DNA of 64,000 bases, taken from assembly GCA_003254885.1 (NCBI GenBank), contig QANT01005157.1:1-64000 (forward strand), written 5' to 3'. A program made the translations under genes and the position numbers. A model generated the notes under the pieces. That model did no database searches and was not told where the DNA came from. It saw nothing but the letters and a program-made list of their open reading frames with translations. Shown here in pieces: positions 30,630-47,954 of the stretch; the first letter of the stretch is position 1; the number at the start of each line of letters is the position of its first letter. The stretch comes from Purshia tridentata. Its lineage: Eukaryota > Streptophyta > Magnoliopsida > Rosales > Rosaceae.

Positions 30630-32006
30630 ACAATACGTGTAAGCTAATCATCAAGTTAATTTCCAGTGTCTGCTTGCTTCCAGCATTCACATGGCTTTAC
30701 TTTATGCAAAATGCCAATCTCAAAAGTGCCCCTTGATGTTAACTTTGCAAGTTGTTAGCAAAGTGCCAGGAAATAATTGGTTGATTAGATTGGAGTATAA
30801 TTTGTTGCTGCATTAGTTATTTGAAGGTGACTAGGTCAATCTTGTCCAACAGTAGAAATAAATACATACAAAATGGTTAACTGTTTGATTTTTAGTGAGC
30901 AGATAATGCTTTTACAGTATGATTAGCTCTTTAGGACCTGGAAATTTCAGGGAAATGAGACCCTAAATCATATAATATATGCTACAAAAGAACAGAGATT
31001 ATTATCAACTTAGCAGACTCTCCTATTTAGAACCAAATCAAAATTACCCTTCAAAGACTAGATCATATGCTCTCAGATTCTAAAGAAAAGTAAAAAGACT
31101 TAATGAATAGTAATAGCCATGTGAGTAGTAATTAATTAGACCAAATTTGAATTATTGGAAAGGCAGGCCAGCAGGACAGGCAGGTCAAGGAGGTGGTCCC
31201 CTGGCCTTTGTTTTCTTCCTCTTTTTGTGAGCAAGAATTTTAAGACACGGTTACGGTGGTTTCTATATAGGACTGAAAAAACATCTACCCCTTTTCTGTT
31301 TGCTTTTAACCATTTTTTTATATGATGATAGAGACCCATGAAGACCAATGTCGACCTGCGTATTTTTTTAAGGGTTTTATGACACAGAAAATGCGCAATA
31401 GCTTCTTCAGCTTCAACATCCCTCCAAAACCTTAATTTGGGGAAAAGAAAAAGGAGCATCTGAATGCTAAACCAAAAGCTCTTATTTCGTTAAACACAAA
31501 CACAACTGACCCACGACCACCAAACAGGGAGTCTTCAAGTTAAAGCCATATGATATGGTAAATTATTTTGGTAGGGTTGGCAATTGAATTGACTCAGTGT
31601 TTGGCTTAGTTCAATCCATTTTATTAATTGTATCGTGTTCAAATTGATCATTTACAATAAAATTTAGGTCCGTTAACTATAAGACATACCACTAATTTGA
31701 TTATCTATGTTGCAAGACAAAAACCTTGGTAGGTAGTGGATGATACTGATTCCACCTGCAACTATGAACACCATTGCAGCTCTAGCAAAAATTGATCGGA
31801 AATGTACAGTTGCCATGAGGTATTAATAATAATTAGTAAATAAATATTTATTAATCTTAGAATCTCGAAGTCAAAAAGACACGTAATGAGTCAAAGTCAT
31901 ATAGGGCAATATTTACGACCAAAGTAGAGAGGGAATTTTACAATTATTGCGGAGAAGTATCCAGAAATGGACACATAAATTAATCATTCATGCATTAATT
32001 ATCTAA
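30630..32006. other. RLK6 upstream / RLK7 downstream intergenic
   Basis: About 1.4 kb of AT-rich DNA. It must hold the RLK6 promoter. No W-box pair, gene, repeat or RNA is recognised. Confidence 0.4.
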
Positions 32007-36302
<4,296 letters not shown>

Positions 36303-36526
36303 AAATTAATTATACCAAGCCAAGAAAATAAGATATTAAAAGACACCACTGGTTAATTCATGCTCTGCAATTTCCATCTATAAAAATAAAGATGTCATGT
36401 AACAGCCACGCAGAAAATTATAAATCTACCCATCACTAAATGATGATGTTCCATAGATTCATGAGCTGAATGATTGAAACGTAGCTGTTCCATTGTCTAA
36501 GTCAAGGTCGTCTTGTTTCATCTTTT

Positions 36527-36561
<35 letters not shown>

Positions 36562-38311
36562 CTGGTCCACTGCGTTACTATCATTTCTTTCCCTCTTTAT
36601 TTAAGCTACTTGTCATGTACTGATTTTTTTATATTACTGAATATAGTTCACATGCACATGGATTAAATTAGTAATACTGATAACTCCTTTGTCATGCATG
36701 CACATTATTATAAATCCAATTAGAGTTGTTTGCAGCATACTAGAATTATGTTGGACTGTTGACCTGTTTTAGGTGATTCTATGAACACCCTAAAATTGTC
36801 TCGACATCCTTTTTTTTTAAACTTCATCGGCCCCTCAAGTTTCCTAGCTTCTCTCGGCCCAGCACTGTTGCGCCAGTGAATTGACGTTGTGTTGTGCAGC
36901 CCACGGACTCGGTTTCTTATTTTGGGCTGTACCGGGTGAGTGAATGAGACTGCCAAAGAGAGTTTTTGTTAAAATTATTTGATTTGTAAGCTAAGCAAAA
37001 AAAACAAAGTTGAAATTGATTTGTAAAAATAGTTATAACATCAAAGTGTAGGATCCAGCTATCTAATGATTTATAATTGAATTGCTTGAGATATTAGATT
37101 TTATGAAAAACACCAACAACATAATCTTAAAAACAGAGATGTCAGATCCCAAATGGTAAAATAAGCATTGACTATTGAGGATACTAAATTAACTATTTTT
37201 TTGGTTGAATTGTATTGAATTAACTTGAAGACACTCTCATGTCAACAAAACAAATAAACAAAAACGAAAGAAACGACGAGTCGTGTTGTTGCGAGAGTAA
37301 CAGCAAGTCGTTGATTGATTCATTGGTTGACTGACGACTGGGGTGGACTGGCATGTTGGGCGCGTCGTCGGCTTTTCATGAATCTTATCTTAATTATTTC
37401 TCTAACGATAGGAATTACTTACTAAATTAGAGGAAATGATTCGGAGGCGCGAAATGCAGGGCTGAAAATCACACGAGTGGGGCCCCTCGGACCCAGCGAC
37501 CAGCGTACACGTAATGAATAGGGAATCGGAGGCAGGTGCGGCCCATGTGGTTGGGTGGCCCAAATCACACCACGTAAGCGAATAGAATCTCTCCTGCATA
37601 ATATCTGCCCACACGGACGACACGTCAGTAGAAACATGAGGCTCCAGATAAATATCCTGTACTGACTACTGAGCAAGGAAGCAAAAGACAAAAGGGCCCC
37701 TCACTCCCCCAAGGGTTATTGACCACAGAAGCTTTTGTTCCCTCACAAGCCAACACCTGGCGCTGCGAATCACCACAGCCACGGCCTTCCCTTTCTTCCT
37801 TTCAACCTTTGGACCCTTGGTCCTGTTTTTTCACACAACCCAAGAAACTCTGGAGCCTTAGCATCCATTGCTATATAAGAAATTACTCAAATACCCTCAC
37901 ATAAAGTTGGATACAAAAATATCGAATGGCCTGTGATCGTTTGTGAATTACGCCTATAACAAGTTTGGATGTTTTGCACCAATAGAAATTCAAAACTGAT
38001 TGGAATGTAAATTCACATTCTTAATGGTTAAATTAACCGAGCGCGTTAATTAGTTGAGGAGAAGTTGTATCAAAAACAAAGAATCGGAAATGGTAAAATC
38101 GTGATTTTAAAGGAAAGGGAGGGTTGTTTCTATAAATGACGGCAAGTTGTCCCTTCCCTTTTTTTTCTCGTTCTCTCTTTCTTTCCCACGCATCCCATAC
38201 TCGCAGAATAGAAAGAGAAAAAAATCCCGAGAAAATACCAGAGAAACCGAGAGAAAATCCTAAGACTGAACCCGAACTCTGAGACTCATTCATTGCGAGA
38301 GCCAGAGAGAG
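36303..38311. other. RLK7 / B-box gene shared upstream region
   Basis: The two genes point away from each other across about 2 kb. It holds a long T run (36527-36561) and no gene. The stretch just before 38312 is rich in GA and CT, as expected for the B-box gene 5' leader. Confidence 0.4.
36527..36561. repeat. Poly(T) tract
   Basis: About 35 T in a row. It could be a slipped homopolymer or the tail of an old retroposed copy on the minus strand; no body of such a copy is recognised beside it. Confidence 0.85.
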
Positions 38312-39133
38312 ATGAAGGGCTGCGAGCTGTGCCAGCTTCCCGCGAGGACCTTTTGCGAATCGGACCAGGCGATTTTGTGCTGGGACTGCGACGCCAAGGT
38401 TCACGGCGCCAATTTCTTAGTCGCCAGGCACTGCCGGAGCCTTCTCTGCCACGCGTGCCAGACTCCGACTCCATGGAAGGCCTCGGGTCCCAAGCTCGGT
38501 CATACTTTCTCGGTGTGCCAGAGCTGCGTTGTCCGAGATGGAAACAGAGGCAGAGAAGACGACGAAGAGAGCCAAGGCCGCAATGATAATGAATTCGACA
38601 CGGATAATGAAGATTACGATTCTGATGGCGATAATGATGATGATGATGGCGATGACGATGTTGATGTTGATGAAGAAGACGGAGATGTTCAGGTGGTGCC
38701 GTGGTCTTCTTCAACGCCGCCTCCACCGTCTGCGAGCTCTACGAGTAGCGAAGAGGCTTCTAGTATATCCAACAATGGCGATAGAGATGGTTCTGAAACG
38801 GTCGCCGCCGTTTCTTTGAAACGCTTCAGAGAAAAGGCTTCCGATCTTCGCTCTCAGGTATTTACTCTTTTTTTGTTTTTCTTTGTTTTCAGTTTTTTTA
38901 TTTGATTTTTCTGAAAATTATGCATTTCCGTTTTCTTCGACGGCTAAGATTTACGCGTATTCATATCACAGGACGATCTCGACCGTTCATCCCCTAAACG
39001 GAGGTACGGCTCATCGGCGCCTTTGACTGCTCCTGCGGGCCGGTCCGGAACTGACGGCTCCTCCGCCACTTCGGTGGACTCCTTGAGACCTTCAAAACAC
39101 CTTAGAATCGATCTAAACGTACCGAGTCGCTGA
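38312..39133 (+). CDS. B-box zinc finger protein, BBX28/BBX29-like
   Basis: Two exons, 38312-38857 and 38972-39133 (donor CAG|GTATTT, acceptor CACAG|GAC), 235 residues. One complete B-box at 1-45: MKGCELC, CESDQAILCWDCD, HGANFLVARHCRSLLC, with the Cys/Asp/His zinc ligands in place, followed by CHACQTPTPW and CQSC, which resembles a degenerate second box, as in Arabidopsis BBX28 (At4g27310) and BBX29. Residues about 85-125 are a long acidic run made of GAT/GAA codons. The C-terminus has KRRYG and ends HLRIDLNVPSR, which holds an EAR-like L-R-I-D-L-N. BBX28/29-type proteins act in the nucleus in light and flowering control by binding other regulators. Exact orthology is inferred. Confidence 0.9.
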
Positions 39134-42100
39134 GGAGACATTGGCAGCAAGATAGCAGTAAGCTTAGTGAAGGATCTGAAGCCGTTGATCATGATCACGC
39201 CTGGAAGCCTCGTAACCCTCCGATATGAGGTAGTTTAGGCTAATTAATCACGATAACCCCCTACCTAACAACGGTCCCAACTGATCTTGATTGGTTAATT
39301 TGACCAGTAGTTATTGCATTTGTATTAGTCAGACAATTTATTTGATTTTCGTATTTTAACTGCGAATGTAATTCTTATTCTTCATGTTTATGCCGTGAGT
39401 ATCTCCTCCTTGTATATGGAAATGGAATCTTTCTAGTGTTTTGTGTTAATCTATTTCCCGGAGTCGTAATTCTTCTTCTTCTTCTTTTTTTAATTAAAAA
39501 ACATTTTGTTGCCAAAAGTTTTAACGCGTCTTTGGATATTGAGTTTATAACCGTAGAATGGAGAACATAATGTGTGGTGCAGAAAGATTTTCAGAGAACC
39601 TCCATGGCGTGATGGCCTCTTAGAAGAAAATGCGTATGGCCCAATTGTATGGCACGCAAGTAAACCACAGTCCATACACATACATACCCTTTGTGGAGGG
39701 GAACCTCTCGAAGGGCGTGTACATGTGTTTGTCCTTTGAACACTAATATTGCGAGCAAACGACGAGCGTTTCACTTGTCACGTTGTCATGACCCATAGCT
39801 CACAAATTCACAACCCATACAATACAATCCTTGTTGGGTGTCCCAATTCCCAAGCTCTCCTTTTGCTCCATATGGCACACGTTTTTCTGCACATTCCTGT
39901 ATAATAGGGAGCTGTTGAGATTGACTGGATCTCAATTCTGATGGTAGCTGAGGCCTAAGCTGGTGGGTCACTTTTAGTTTTAGCAACAATATTGATTGAG
40001 ATCGATTTGAGCATCTCATAGGCTGCAACCAAACCACACCCAATTAGCTTCTCAGCTTTTATGAGGCACGCTCATGTCATAACTTTTGTTCGTTTTATTT
40101 GGTGAAAACCCAAATTTGTTTCTTCATATTTTTCCTGTCATGGTGGTTAACTCTTCAAAATTGGGTGGTGGTCATGTAGATATTTGTAGGTTTATTTATT
40201 GTTTTCTAAGAAAATATCCGAGGTTATGACCTTCGGCGAAAGTTGATTAATGGAGAAAATGAAGATTAGCATCTTTCTAATCTAATCCTTTGAGGAAATT
40301 AAAAATGCACGTTTATGGCCGGCCATCACATCAAGTGGGGCAAGCGTTTTGTGCAAGAATTCAACTTTATTGAAACCGGGAGAGCCCCTGATTATATGGC
40401 TCATAATCAGAGATTAATATAAAAATAACAAGAATAAAGCTCCAAGTAAAGAGATTGAGATTGTGGTTGGGAGAGCCTCTCCGCAGACCACACGCTCATC
40501 AACCAATGATAATAATCTAATCAGTGTTTTTAAATTGGAGGTTCGTTTTTAAGGGTTTTTGTAGTAAGGGAACCTTGTAAATGGGGTCGAATGGGTTGCT
40601 TGCTTCTTTTTGTGGTGGAGAATTATTAAGTGGCGTGGTTTGTAGTTGTATTGAAATTTCTAAATCTCGATAAGAAATATTTTACTTAAAACATATTAGA
40701 TAATTGACATGTCTCACTTGATTAATTGATTAATTGATTGTATTAGGACTAGGACTTTACTACTAGTAAAGGGTCCTTATTGATTAGGATTCTGTTCACC
40801 ATGACTTCATGAAGAATGACTCCATGACAGTGACAAAAGAGTTCTTTTTATTCATTGGCAGTGGGAGTGACAAATGGGTGGTTATTCAAGCGCGTAGGTA
40901 CATACGCTCCTCTATATCATTTTTTAACCATCACTTTGGAGAGTTGGTTCATAGTACAATTGTTATATCACATTCAAATACATCTAATCACAATATATTC
41001 AAATAGTTGTATGGTTCATGACCTCTTAATATAAGTGGACCAAATGATACTGACAAATTCATCACGCTTTATATGGACAAGAGTAAAATATGAATCATAT
41101 AATAGTACAAATAAGACTCTTGTTGGAATGATATATCTATTTTTAGGAGCAAGTAAAAATTATCTATGAGTTATATCTAAATTTTCATTTTTAAATTGTT
41201 TTGGTAAGATGTGATTTTGTTTCACCTTGAACGGTGGAGGTTCATCTAAATCACTTCTCATATTTAAGGGGGGTATAAACCAACTACAGAATGCAACAAC
41301 AACTGGGTCACTCCTCTTGCTTATCCTTATTTGATCGGCTAATATTAGCATTGTATTGAATTACAAATTTACAATACATCACTATTTTTGCCCCTTTTGG
41401 CTGGACATGAACTTTCAGCACCTGCTGGTGCTACGGTTTAATGGCAACAAATCAGTATCCTATGTTTTTTTAATTATTGGAAGTGTATGATTGAGACTAA
41501 TGGAAAATAAGCATGTTAAACACCTCTGATTCGCTCAATTGTTGATCTCATTTTCACGTGTATGCATTTTAATTTGAGCATCAACATGCAATCACTGTTT
41601 TATTAAATTGATAGGAGTCATCGGATCTCAATTCTGGACTAGGTCATAATTTACATTTTGGGAATTTTGTTTGTTAACCAAATATATATATATATATATA
41701 TATATTTTAAGTAGAATAAGCAGTTTAATTTTTTATGTCAACCAGAAGCTACTTCTTATCTTTAGCTCCGGGGGCGTTACAGGAGCCACTTCATTTTCTT
41801 TTTTCAAATATTCAAGTTACATGAATACCTTCACTATAAACAAAGGGACAGCTTATCAAATGCCATTTCCTAATTCGATGAGCAATTCTTTGCAGCATGC
41901 AAAGGACACTTCCAAATGCTCATTTTTCTGAGCATTTGTTTAATACATCAAATGACGAGGTGCTTGTGCATTTCTCCACTTGCGATACATTTTTCTTTAT
42001 TTAGTAGGATTTAAACAAATAATTCTTCTGACAATAACTATTCAAGATATAATGAAAGATTACATTTAAACACCACGACCAAAGCGTCTTACTGTGGACT

Positions 42101-42144
42101 CCAAAAAGTGTTCTGGAACTGATACAGAAAAATTAGCAAGTGGT
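39134..42144. other. Intergenic between B-box gene and frataxin
   Basis: 39134-39480 is the probable B-box 3' UTR. Minus-strand frames at 39490-39774 and 39786-40043 are in different frames and have no recognisable motif. 40050-42140 is AT-rich with a (TA)n run at 41680-41706. No supported gene. Confidence 0.4.
41680..41706. repeat. (TA)n microsatellite
   Basis: About 13 TA units. A plain simple repeat. Confidence 0.9.
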
Positions 42145-44123
42145 TTACGAAAGGCTGATGGCTTCACCACACAGTTGCTCCAACTCACTTTCTAGAAGTT
42201 TCAATAAATCAGCTTTGGTCCTCCTATAAACCCAAGCTTGAGCATTCCGATCCCAGTCAAATCTGAAAGGACCACTTCACGAAAAATTTAAATCTTTCAG
42301 CAAAATGGAGAAAAGAAATTAAATAAAAGTTGTACAAATAAATTAATATAAATCCTGATCATGAAATGAAACACCCCTCAGCAGTGGAAATAACCTAGAT
42401 GCAAATATCATGGTTTGGTTTTACAATACTTCAAGACATTGTAAAGCATTCATCTTTAGTAAATACAACGCTGAAAAGCCACTTGGAATTAAGTTCCAAA
42501 AAGAAAATGGCCACCAGATTGTAAAACTGTTATGCATCAAAGAAGTGCCAAGAAAATTTGGTACATGGATGATGGTAAACATGTATCTATGCACCATCCA
42601 ACAGATTAAATCTTTCCCTCCATTCCATAGAGTAATCACCATCAATAACTCCAATCAAGCCTTTCACCATAAAATTCAACTCCTCCTTCAAAAGACCATC
42701 AATCTAAATTTACATCCTGTGTTTCAACTGCTCATTCCTTATTATCAACTATTCTTCAATTTATTTCAAATATGGACCAATCAACTTCCTAGCATAATGC
42801 TTCAAACTTAAAAGTCCGTGTATTATGAAAGAATAACAAATTTAAGAACAGGCTTTTGGCTGTTGCATATCACTGAACGTCGGGTAAAGCCATTATTTGT
42901 GTGACTGTTGAGGATATATCCAACTTTTGAATGAGTTTAGTCAGAGATGATAAACAGCCAGATCACTAAACTGTTCATACAGAGATGGTAAATTTAGTTC
43001 ACATGCAATTCTAACAATGGCATGGCATGAACTATAAAACCAAGGTATCAAAAAGCTTAACAAACATTTTGAATATAGACTCGCAAAAATGCAAAATTAA
43101 TTCTTGGATGTTAACATGCTACGCAGTATACTCGAACTCACACCAGAAAACAATAAACGACAATACAAAACATACCTCACAGGGGATGACAACCAAATTT
43201 GTCTATTTGGTGTTTGTTTGTTCAAAACATAGGTGCCCAGATCCCCAAGTTTTAAGGTCAACACCTCATTCTGCCAAATACAAACTCAATTACTTTCAAC
43301 AATTATATTACTTTCCAAATTAATTCATCACCTCTAAACACCAATCAGCCATCCTTACCCCATAGTCTATGTCAAAGCCATCAACTTGAACACTATCTCC
43401 ATATTCCTGTCCAACAGGGGATGTTAAAAAGAATAATAAACAGCAATAGAAAATGTGTATGAAACACAAATTACTCAAATGCATAATCGCCATATTCAGA
43501 AGACGATAACTTCATGAAAGGAGAGAATTACCTCAAATTTCTCTTGCAGGTCATGTATTGTAGAATCAGCTAGCCGGTGAAATTCATCCTCCTGCAGTAG
43601 AGCACTGTATTCACATTAATTATTAGCAATATGCATTTTAAGCCGCTTAGAAAACAAACAATTTCAACTAAGGTTCCATTTCCACCATAAAATTCTAAAC
43701 TTCAAACCAATACTTTAAATAAATTCTAATAGATTAACAACTACAATACAGTAAAACAGATTATCTCAGCTTTAGTTGAAGCAATATTACAACTACCTAC
43801 AACGCCTTAAGAATATCAGAATTTTCTTTCTATTTTCCCTATGCTTCTCAGCAACCAAGCAGAAGCTAAATTTAACGAAGAATTAGCACTTACCTATAAT
43901 CGATAGCGGCGGGGACTTGAGACTCGTCGTCGAGATTCAAAGGGGGAGAGCAGAAGCTTCTAGAAGCGATAAAAAAGCGAGGTCCGTGACTGTTCTCAGG
44001 GAGGGGAAGAGATCTCGAAGCTTCTAGAAGATACAGACACGACCTGTGATTCGAGGAAGAAGGAGACGATGGAGGTTTGAGAAGCCTCGAAAGCCTTCTC
44101 AGTGGAAGCAGCTTTGAAGCCAT
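42145..44123 (-). CDS. FH: Frataxin homologue, mitochondrial
   Basis: Five exons: 43894-44123, 43532-43604, 43359-43406, 43176-43270 and 42145-42274, 576 bases, 191 residues. All junctions are GT-AG with matching phases, and intron 4 is long (905 bp). Residues 1-60 are an Arg/Ser/Leu-rich mitochondrial targeting sequence ([17 protein letters not shown]). The mature frataxin fold follows: helix 1 with acidic residues ([15 protein letters not shown]), [31 protein letters not shown], the conserved [21 protein letters not shown] and a C-terminal helix LLKLLESEL. Frataxin is a matrix protein that helps iron-sulphur cluster assembly and iron handling. Nothing looks broken. In Arabidopsis (from memory) the gene At4g03240 sits next to At4g03230, as here next to RLK6/7-type genes. 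Confidence 0.97.
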
Positions 44124-44664
44124 AGTATCAGCAAACAGCTTCTCTCAAGGCTGAGCTGCAGCCTGAGCTTGACGTCGAAGATGTGGATGGGCCTAAGACA
44201 ACGTCACTTAGCGTAAGCCCTAATCGCCTTTCGGCCACTGGGTCGATTATGGGCTCATATCATTTGGGCTGGTGGATAGCCCATAATTATTATTTTTTTT
44301 ATTTATGAAAATGGATATTATTATTTCTTGGAGCTTGAAAAATTAATATTATTCGATGCCGCCTAATATTCTAAAGCAGTGGTGTTGAACCTGCCTTTGC
44401 ATTGGCATTTGCTAGATGATCAGGAATATTTTGTGATTCTCTTTTGTTTTTGGGGTAGATGTTAATATTTTGTCATTACAAGTCATACTATGTTCCACAT
44501 ATAACAAACAAGTGAAAGAAGAAAATTAAAAAAAAAAAACGAGTGAAAGAAATGCAAAAAAATTAAAAAATTAAAAAAATAGAGATTGCTTACATATTTA
44601 TATGGTTGTTAAAATTCCAAAGTACAATTGAATTTTTTATTTTTTTTGTTAGGAACATTGAATT
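44124..44664. other. Frataxin upstream region
   Basis: The first 120 bases are GC-richer and likely hold the frataxin promoter and 5' UTR; the rest is A/T-rich with poly(A) stretches. No gene is seen. Confidence 0.4.
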
Positions 44665-44936
44665 GATACTCTAAACCTAATAATATATGTGGGTTCATAG
44701 GCATAAAGTTGGTACAGATCTAGTTATGAGGTTGAGAGAGCAACCAGGTCATATTAAAACTGGATTTGAAGCATCACCTTCCATCTCCATATTATTACTT
44801 CACATGAAATGTATGACAAATAAAGGGTTTGAGAAAAAAATGCAAAGATACTCTAAACCTAATAATATATGTGGGTTCATAAGCATAAAGTTGGTACAGA
44901 TCTAGTTATGAGGTTGAGAGAGCAACCAGGTCATAT
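44665..44936. repeat. 182-bp tandem duplication; second copy interrupted by a Helitron
   Basis: Copy 1 is 44665-44846. Copy 2 starts at 44847 (GATACTCTAAACC), breaks at 44936 and resumes at 49212 (TTAAAACTGGATTTGAAG), ending near 49310. Copy 1 is therefore an in-window empty site, showing the exact insertion point of the element at 44937-49211. Copy 2 also has a 7-base extra near 49270. Confidence 0.9.
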
Positions 44937-46079
44937 TCTATATATACTAAACGTGAAGAGGCCGGGTACTGTTCTTAAGCTGTTCATATCTTTTTTACCC
45001 TTACTGTTCAGCCCTTTTTTCGTGCCTTGCCATTGACCTATAATTTAATACACTCACGATCTCTTTCTCAGCCCCGACCCCACCATGCTCTCTTTTCTCC
45101 CTCTCTCGCCGTCCCATCTATCTCTGGCAGTATCGCTGCCGTCCGGCGGCCAAAGAAGACAGAAATGGTCCTAATCTCCTCCTATATTCCTTCTCTTCCT
45201 TCCCCAGCCTATGGATCTCCCAAAAACAGCCCATAACCTGAAACCCTTTTCCAAACACAGGTCTTGCACGCAGGTATTACAGTCCCATATTTCTTCGGGA
45301 CCGTGTGGGTTTGGTTGAGATCGAAGGAGTGTGTGCGTGTTGAGAGAGAGAGAGAGAGAGAGGGAGGCTGAGCGATTAAGTCTGGGTTTGGTTGAGAGGG
45401 AACCAAACTGTGGGGCATGTTTAGAGAGAGGAAGGCTGTGAGAGAAGGAGAGGGAGGTCGTGAGGTGGAGAATTATGGTGCGCTCCTTACCCGATGAGAT
45501 GAGGAGTTTACTGTTGGCTATTGATCTGCCCATTTCCTCACCTTTGATTTCTTTCTGGGATAGTGGGAAGCTAATTTGCCCGTTCCTCTGGTCCTGCTGT
45601 GCTTCAGATAAGTTTCCTTCAATTTTGATTTGCTTCTCTCATATTGCTTTGTGTCTATTTGCTGGTTTTGTGTTTTTGCCGGGTAAAGGTAATCACGATT
45701 GTTTGAGAACTTTTTTGTTCAATTTTTGTTTTGTTTTTTTCCTTTGTTATGGTAAATTTTTTATTTTTCTGTCTTTGTTGTTGATTGCTTAGGTTTGCTC
45801 TTGGGTGGATACTTTGTTGCTTTGAAGTAATTGGTGAGTAATATAAAACTTCAGTTCTCTACTTCATGGGTTTGTTTTTTTCCTTCTGTTTTCTTCAATC
45901 TCTATCTGTTTATGCCTTTTTTTTTTTGTATGTATGTAAACATTGACCCATATGATGAAGATGAGGGGACGGGTGGTTTAAGATATGTGCAGTGCAGGTG
46001 ACTAATGAAAGTGCACATGGTAAATATGTACTACTTTGTAATTTTTTTTTGGGAATTCAATGGACGGTGGTGTGTGCAG

Positions 46080-47954
46080 ATGGCCGTGGCAACATAAAAT
46101 ACATCACTTCCCCACCTTCGAACGATATAAAAATGGTTAGTAGCTGACTTCATCATAATATTACCTCACTTTTTAGGGTGATAGTTTATGTAATACAAAA
46201 TAATTGATCTAAAATATATGAAGCATTAATTGTTTAAGTTATGTTTCTTTGTAGGGAAAGTACAGGTAGCTTTGGTATGGAATTCAAGAAATGAAAATTC
46301 CCCGAATTCAGAGAAATTTCTTGCCTTGGCTGATGAGGTTGGCACAGCCCTCCCTCTCCTCTCTCTCTGGCTCTGTCTTTTAATTTTGACAAGCAGAGCT
46401 TAGTTTTCAAGATGGTTTAATTTCTGAAATTCTGCTGCTTCATGGGAGGCAAAAACTCTAATAAGATAAATGGTCATCTAGAATTATATTGTGCTTAGGA
46501 TAAACTATCTGTTGTGGACATCATTTGCTTTGAAAAATAGTCCACAACTTGCTTTGAAAAATAATCTAATGATGTCTGAATTGTATAAATGAGTCATTTT
46601 GTGAACAAAGAAACTCAAGTTGAAAATCTCAATTGATGAGGTATCAGTGGGTTTGTATGGATTGTTATCATGTTTGTACATGGTTTGAAGCAATTTGATC
46701 ATACCTCATTTTCTAAATAGATTACTTTTAAAAGAAAAAAAATATAAATTTCAAAGTTGATATGTCTATTTGTTTTGGTCGTTGAAGATGGTTTAGTTGA
46801 GAATAATCAAATGAAAATAGCATGACAAAAGAAGAAAGCAGTCATGGAATTATTCTAGAAGTTTTTCAAGTTTTGATTGTATTTCAAATGGTTTGAGCAT
46901 TGCCTTATAAGTCCACAACACAATAGTAACAAACAGTGCACACATATAGCAGAGATTAGAAACAAGTATAAAACCCAAAACTCTAAAACCTTACTGAGTT
47001 GTTTTCACCTTAATATATCCTTACTGAGTTGTTTTCCATCCTATGCGTGCTGCTATTCTTTTCCCTTTTTTCTGGTTGTTCAATTTTTTATTTAAAAATA
47101 AATAAGAAAGAGATTATTTTTACTCTTCATTTGGCCCAACCCATCTATTTATTGTTGACATTTTTTTTTAACCATGGATGGGAACACAAAGATACTCTGT
47201 TCATGCCTAAAGAAGTTACAAGGATTAGTTAAGGTTTAACTGGAAAGGCTTTACATATATATTTAATATGTTCTCACTCCTTTTTTATCTTCGTTGTCTG
47301 TGTTAGGATAAAATTATTTGCCAGATGGATGTACTGAATCCCCAGGTATTCCATCCCACAATTTGTTGCACGAATTAGTTTCTCTACTAATATATTGTAT
47401 CCTCTCAGGTTTTTTAGTCAATGCTAATGCTAACTTCAAAATTTATTATAGAGCTGTAGAAAATTGTTGGAGTTGATGATTTTGGATAAACACCTTTATG
47501 TGAAGAAGATGCATCAAACTGTGTCCAATGGCCCTCCACCAATTCTAGGGACCCTCCTTGGAAGCAGCTTCATCCAATTAAAGCTGCTTTTGGTGTGCTC
47601 ATTTTTTTTCTTTTCTCTTTTTTTCATGCACCTAAGTTAATGTTGATGAAGATGGCTTTCTGTTGGCAAATATGGCAGTTTCTATGAGAAATTGTGCTTT
47701 GGAACATTTTTTTTTTTTTTGGCTATTCATTTGCTGGGTTTTGGTGCTTGAGATGTCAAGTTGGTTTACCGTGATTTGTGTTGTTTAACATTTTCACAAC
47801 ATGCCCATGCTTTTTGGTGATTGTGAGTTATTTTGGTAATTGTGGTGTTGGTTTATAACAAAAAAATGTATTTTTTGTAGGTGCTGTTGTGCTGGTTTTA
47901 CAACAGTGATTCTCAAACTGTTTCATTGGTGCTTGCTGTCCTGTTAAGGAAGGG
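46080..47954 (+). other. Exon-like segments carried by the Helitron
   Basis: Five segments on the plus strand are bounded by AG and GT: 46080-46135 (IKYITSPPSND), 46255-46337 (VALVWNSRNENSP, FLALADE), 47307-47345 (DKIICQMDVLNPQ), 47452-47592 (LLELMILDKHLYVKKMHQ, NGPPPILGTLLG) and 47881-47954 (VLLCWFYNSDSQTVSLVLA). I do not recognise the parent gene. Consecutive phases do not all fit, so this is a degraded captured gene at best, not a working one. Confidence 0.45.

Noticed and set aside
31136-31459. 107-codon minus-strand frame upstream of RLK6
   Set aside because: Basic, motif-free translation in intergenic DNA, no paralogue in the array.
39490-40043. Two adjacent minus-strand frames of 94 and 85 codons
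   Set aside because: They are in different frames, no splice sites join them, and no motif is recognised.
45340-45364. (GA)n run as a regulatory GAGA element
   Set aside because: It lies inside the Helitron and looks like a simple repeat; no gene start is supported next to it.
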